Of a stretch of DNA of 64,000 nt, positions 62,564 through 64,000 are shown piece after piece (position 1 is the first letter of the stretch; every line of letters starts with the position of its first letter). The translations under genes were made by a program, and so were the position numbers. The notes under the pieces were generated by a model. It was given only the letters and a program-made list of their open reading frames with translations, was not told where the DNA came from and made no database searches. The stretch comes from Rhipicephalus microplus (taxonomy: Eukaryota > Arthropoda > Arachnida > Ixodida > Ixodidae), in the NCBI RefSeq assembly GCF_043290135.1, contig NC_134710.1, positions 140,794,332-140,858,331 of the forward strand. The letters are read 5' to 3'.

Positions 62564-63574
62564 TGCTCCCTCCTTGGAGCTTGAGCCAACCGCGAGTTCA
62601 CTTAATGATTCCAGGAAGGAGGAGAAAATCGGACTTGCCGACACCTGCCCTGAAACAACTGAGTCTATTCCTACTGGAACAAAACTACAGTAACCACGTG
62701 CACGTTGGCACGGATGGCTCTACTACGCCGTCTAGTTCAGGTGGAGCAGTGGTTATACCATCACAAGGGGTAACTCGGTGTTTTAAGACTTCACATGTGA
62801 CAACGTCTACGACGGCAGAACTCGAGGCTCTGCGCAGTGCACTGGAACCCATCAATTTTGAAGAAAAACCAGGTAAATGGGCTGTGTTTTCTGACTCAAA
62901 ACTAGCGTTACAGTGCCTGCTGTCAGTTCTCCGACGCGGATGCCACGACCGGTTGACCTACCAAACCGTGAAACTTCACCACCTTTTAATACAAAAAGGC
63001 CACAACATCGTCTTTCAATGGTTACCTGGACATTGTGGTATAAGCGCAAATGATTCTGCAGATCATGCTACTCGCACGTCACATGAAGAAGCAAACAGCG
63101 TTCCAATTCCGCTTTCAAGAGCGGACGCGGCGAGGCCGATTCGTCAACTGGCCCGCAGTCTCACACTGACTGAGTGGAACACACCAAGCATACGACGTAC
63201 AAGACTGCACGAGCTCGACCCTTCACTACAACTCCGGCCTCCACCCGGCCTACATCGACATGCAGCTTCGCTGCTCTATCGCCTTTGGCTGGGGAGTTGC
63301 TTTCACAAAAGCTTATACCACGTTAATTGGAATTACTGACAGTGAAGAGTGCGATGTGTGCGGCACCGATGAAAATATCGAACACCTGCTGTGCCACAGT
63401 CCTCGATTTGCCTCAGATAGACAAGTACTTGCCAACGCAATGCGCCGACTGGATGATCGGTCTCTTTCTGTGCAGGTGCTATTACAGCAACGTCCACATG
63501 CCTCGACAGCCCACAAGGCAGTGAAAGCCATGCTGTGTTTCCTGAGAAAGACAGGCTTGTGTGAACGCCTCTGA
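62564..63574 (+). pseudogene. LINE ORF2 C-terminus: complete RNase H and Cys/His motif, one frameshift
   Basis: The first frame carries a full RNase H domain: VGTDGSTTPSSSGGAVV with the first Asp, TSTTAELEALRSAL with the Glu, WAVFSDSKLAL with the second Asp, and WLPGHCGISANDSADHA with the His and last Asp. Two tRNA-like or regulatory features are not present. The second frame (63260-63574) has GVAFTKAYTTLIG, CDVCGTDENIEHLLCHSPRF, and the end TGLCERL-stop. The frame changes at a GGGG run near 63290-63295, one G more than the reading frame needs. That is the same codon position that is broken in the 1.6-kb copy. The catalytic residues are intact but nothing upstream survives. Confidence 0.85.
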
Positions 63575-63770
63575 CATGTGGTAGAGTTATACACGCTGCA
63601 GTGAAATTACTGCCAGTCTCCCCCCCCCCCCTTTTTGTTTTCTTTTCCCTCTCTTCCCTCTTTCTCATCTTTTTGTCCCCTTCCCTAATCCCACAGTGTA
63701 GGGTAGCCAACCGGATGTCTTTCTGGTTAACATCCCTGCCTTCTCCCTTTTGTTGCTTCCTCCTATACAT
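62564..63770 (+). mobile_element. 5'-truncated I-like LINE, RNase H to 3' end
   Basis: Same family as the elements at 1.3-2.06 and 14.1-18.9 kb, in plus orientation. It starts within the segment before RNase H (PPWSLSQPRVHL) and ends in the shared untranslated block (CAGTGTAGGGTAGCCAACCG, CTGGTTAACATCCCTGCC). RT and endonuclease are lost by truncation. Confidence 0.85.
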
Positions 63771-63794
63771 TCGTTTTATTTTCAATACTAATTA

Positions 63795-64000
63795 GTATTG
63801 TGGCCTACGACGTAACGCTGATGATAGACACCGCATGGCCGTCTGTAAATATATGGCCCAGTTCAGTGGTTACTTTAAGTACTCCCCCTTTGAAGTGCAC
63901 TGCGAAGTGCCGCAAGCTCCGCAGTAATCAACGTAGCCCTGCGAAACGTTCAATATTGGGGGGTTTCAATTTTTTCTGGGAACATCACTGCTCCTGCTGA
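63795..64000 (-). pseudogene. LINE RNase H fragment running off the window
   Basis: Across small frame changes the minus strand reads AGAVMFPEKIE, then ATLITAELAALRSALQRG, then IFTDGHAVSIISV. These match the order Gly-rich start, TAELAAL (Glu) and WA(V/I)F(T/S)DSK (Asp) of the RNase H domains above. It lies tail to tail with the LINE at 62564-63770 and may belong to a different copy or family. The rest is outside the window. Confidence 0.55.

Overview
The window looks like nuclear DNA of a hard tick (Ixodidae, probably a metastriate such as Rhipicephalus). I infer this from a tRNA-derived SINE that resembles, from memory, the SINE called Ruka from Rhipicephalus. A dense mix of RTE, I-like and CR1-like LINEs, Ty3 and Penelope relatives, long microsatellites and two large GAGT-rich arrays points the same way. 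No species assignment is possible without a search. There are no operons or prokaryotic features.

Layout. 0-7.7 kb: a 660-bp tetranucleotide array, a LINE 3' end, a Penelope-like end with a hammerhead-like motif, a perfect 62-bp palindrome, a Ty3-type gag-protease body bounded by inverted LTR-like pieces, a ~148-bp-period satellite, a SINE, and a helicase-endonuclease fossil. 7.7-13.5 kb: mostly unassigned. 13.5-19.3 kb: 490 bp of CA/TA repeat, a nearly full two-ORF LINE on the minus strand, and a SINE nested beside an older inverted copy. 19.3-31 kb: SINE relics, a LINE interrupted by an 860-bp minisatellite, a 5'-truncated SINE with a perfect 14-bp target duplication, a GC-rich island with a TATA box, and a LINE end with a (GAA)n tail. 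31-37 kb: a Penelope-like fossil and the best candidate host gene (minus strand, 34297-34983, polyadenylation signal close behind the stop). 37-47 kb: a decayed CR1-like LINE, a foldback element, a GC-rich block and triplet repeats. 50-59 kb: an RTE LINE with an uninterrupted 890-codon frame, inserted into a satellite monomer, then a ~1.9-kb array of ~41-bp units. 59-64 kb: a SINE, a second GC-rich island with a TATA box, and two tail-to-tail LINE fragments.

Nearly all coding capacity belongs to retroelements in different stages of decay. The RTE frame is the only one that looks recently active. The I-like LINE copies, Ty3 body, CR1-like copies, Helentron-like and Penelope-like pieces are broken. 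Long open frames across microsatellites, such as (IYLS)n, (TH)n, (CV)n and (IY)n, are artefacts of the repeats. Assignments rest on motifs read by eye; no alignment or database search was run.
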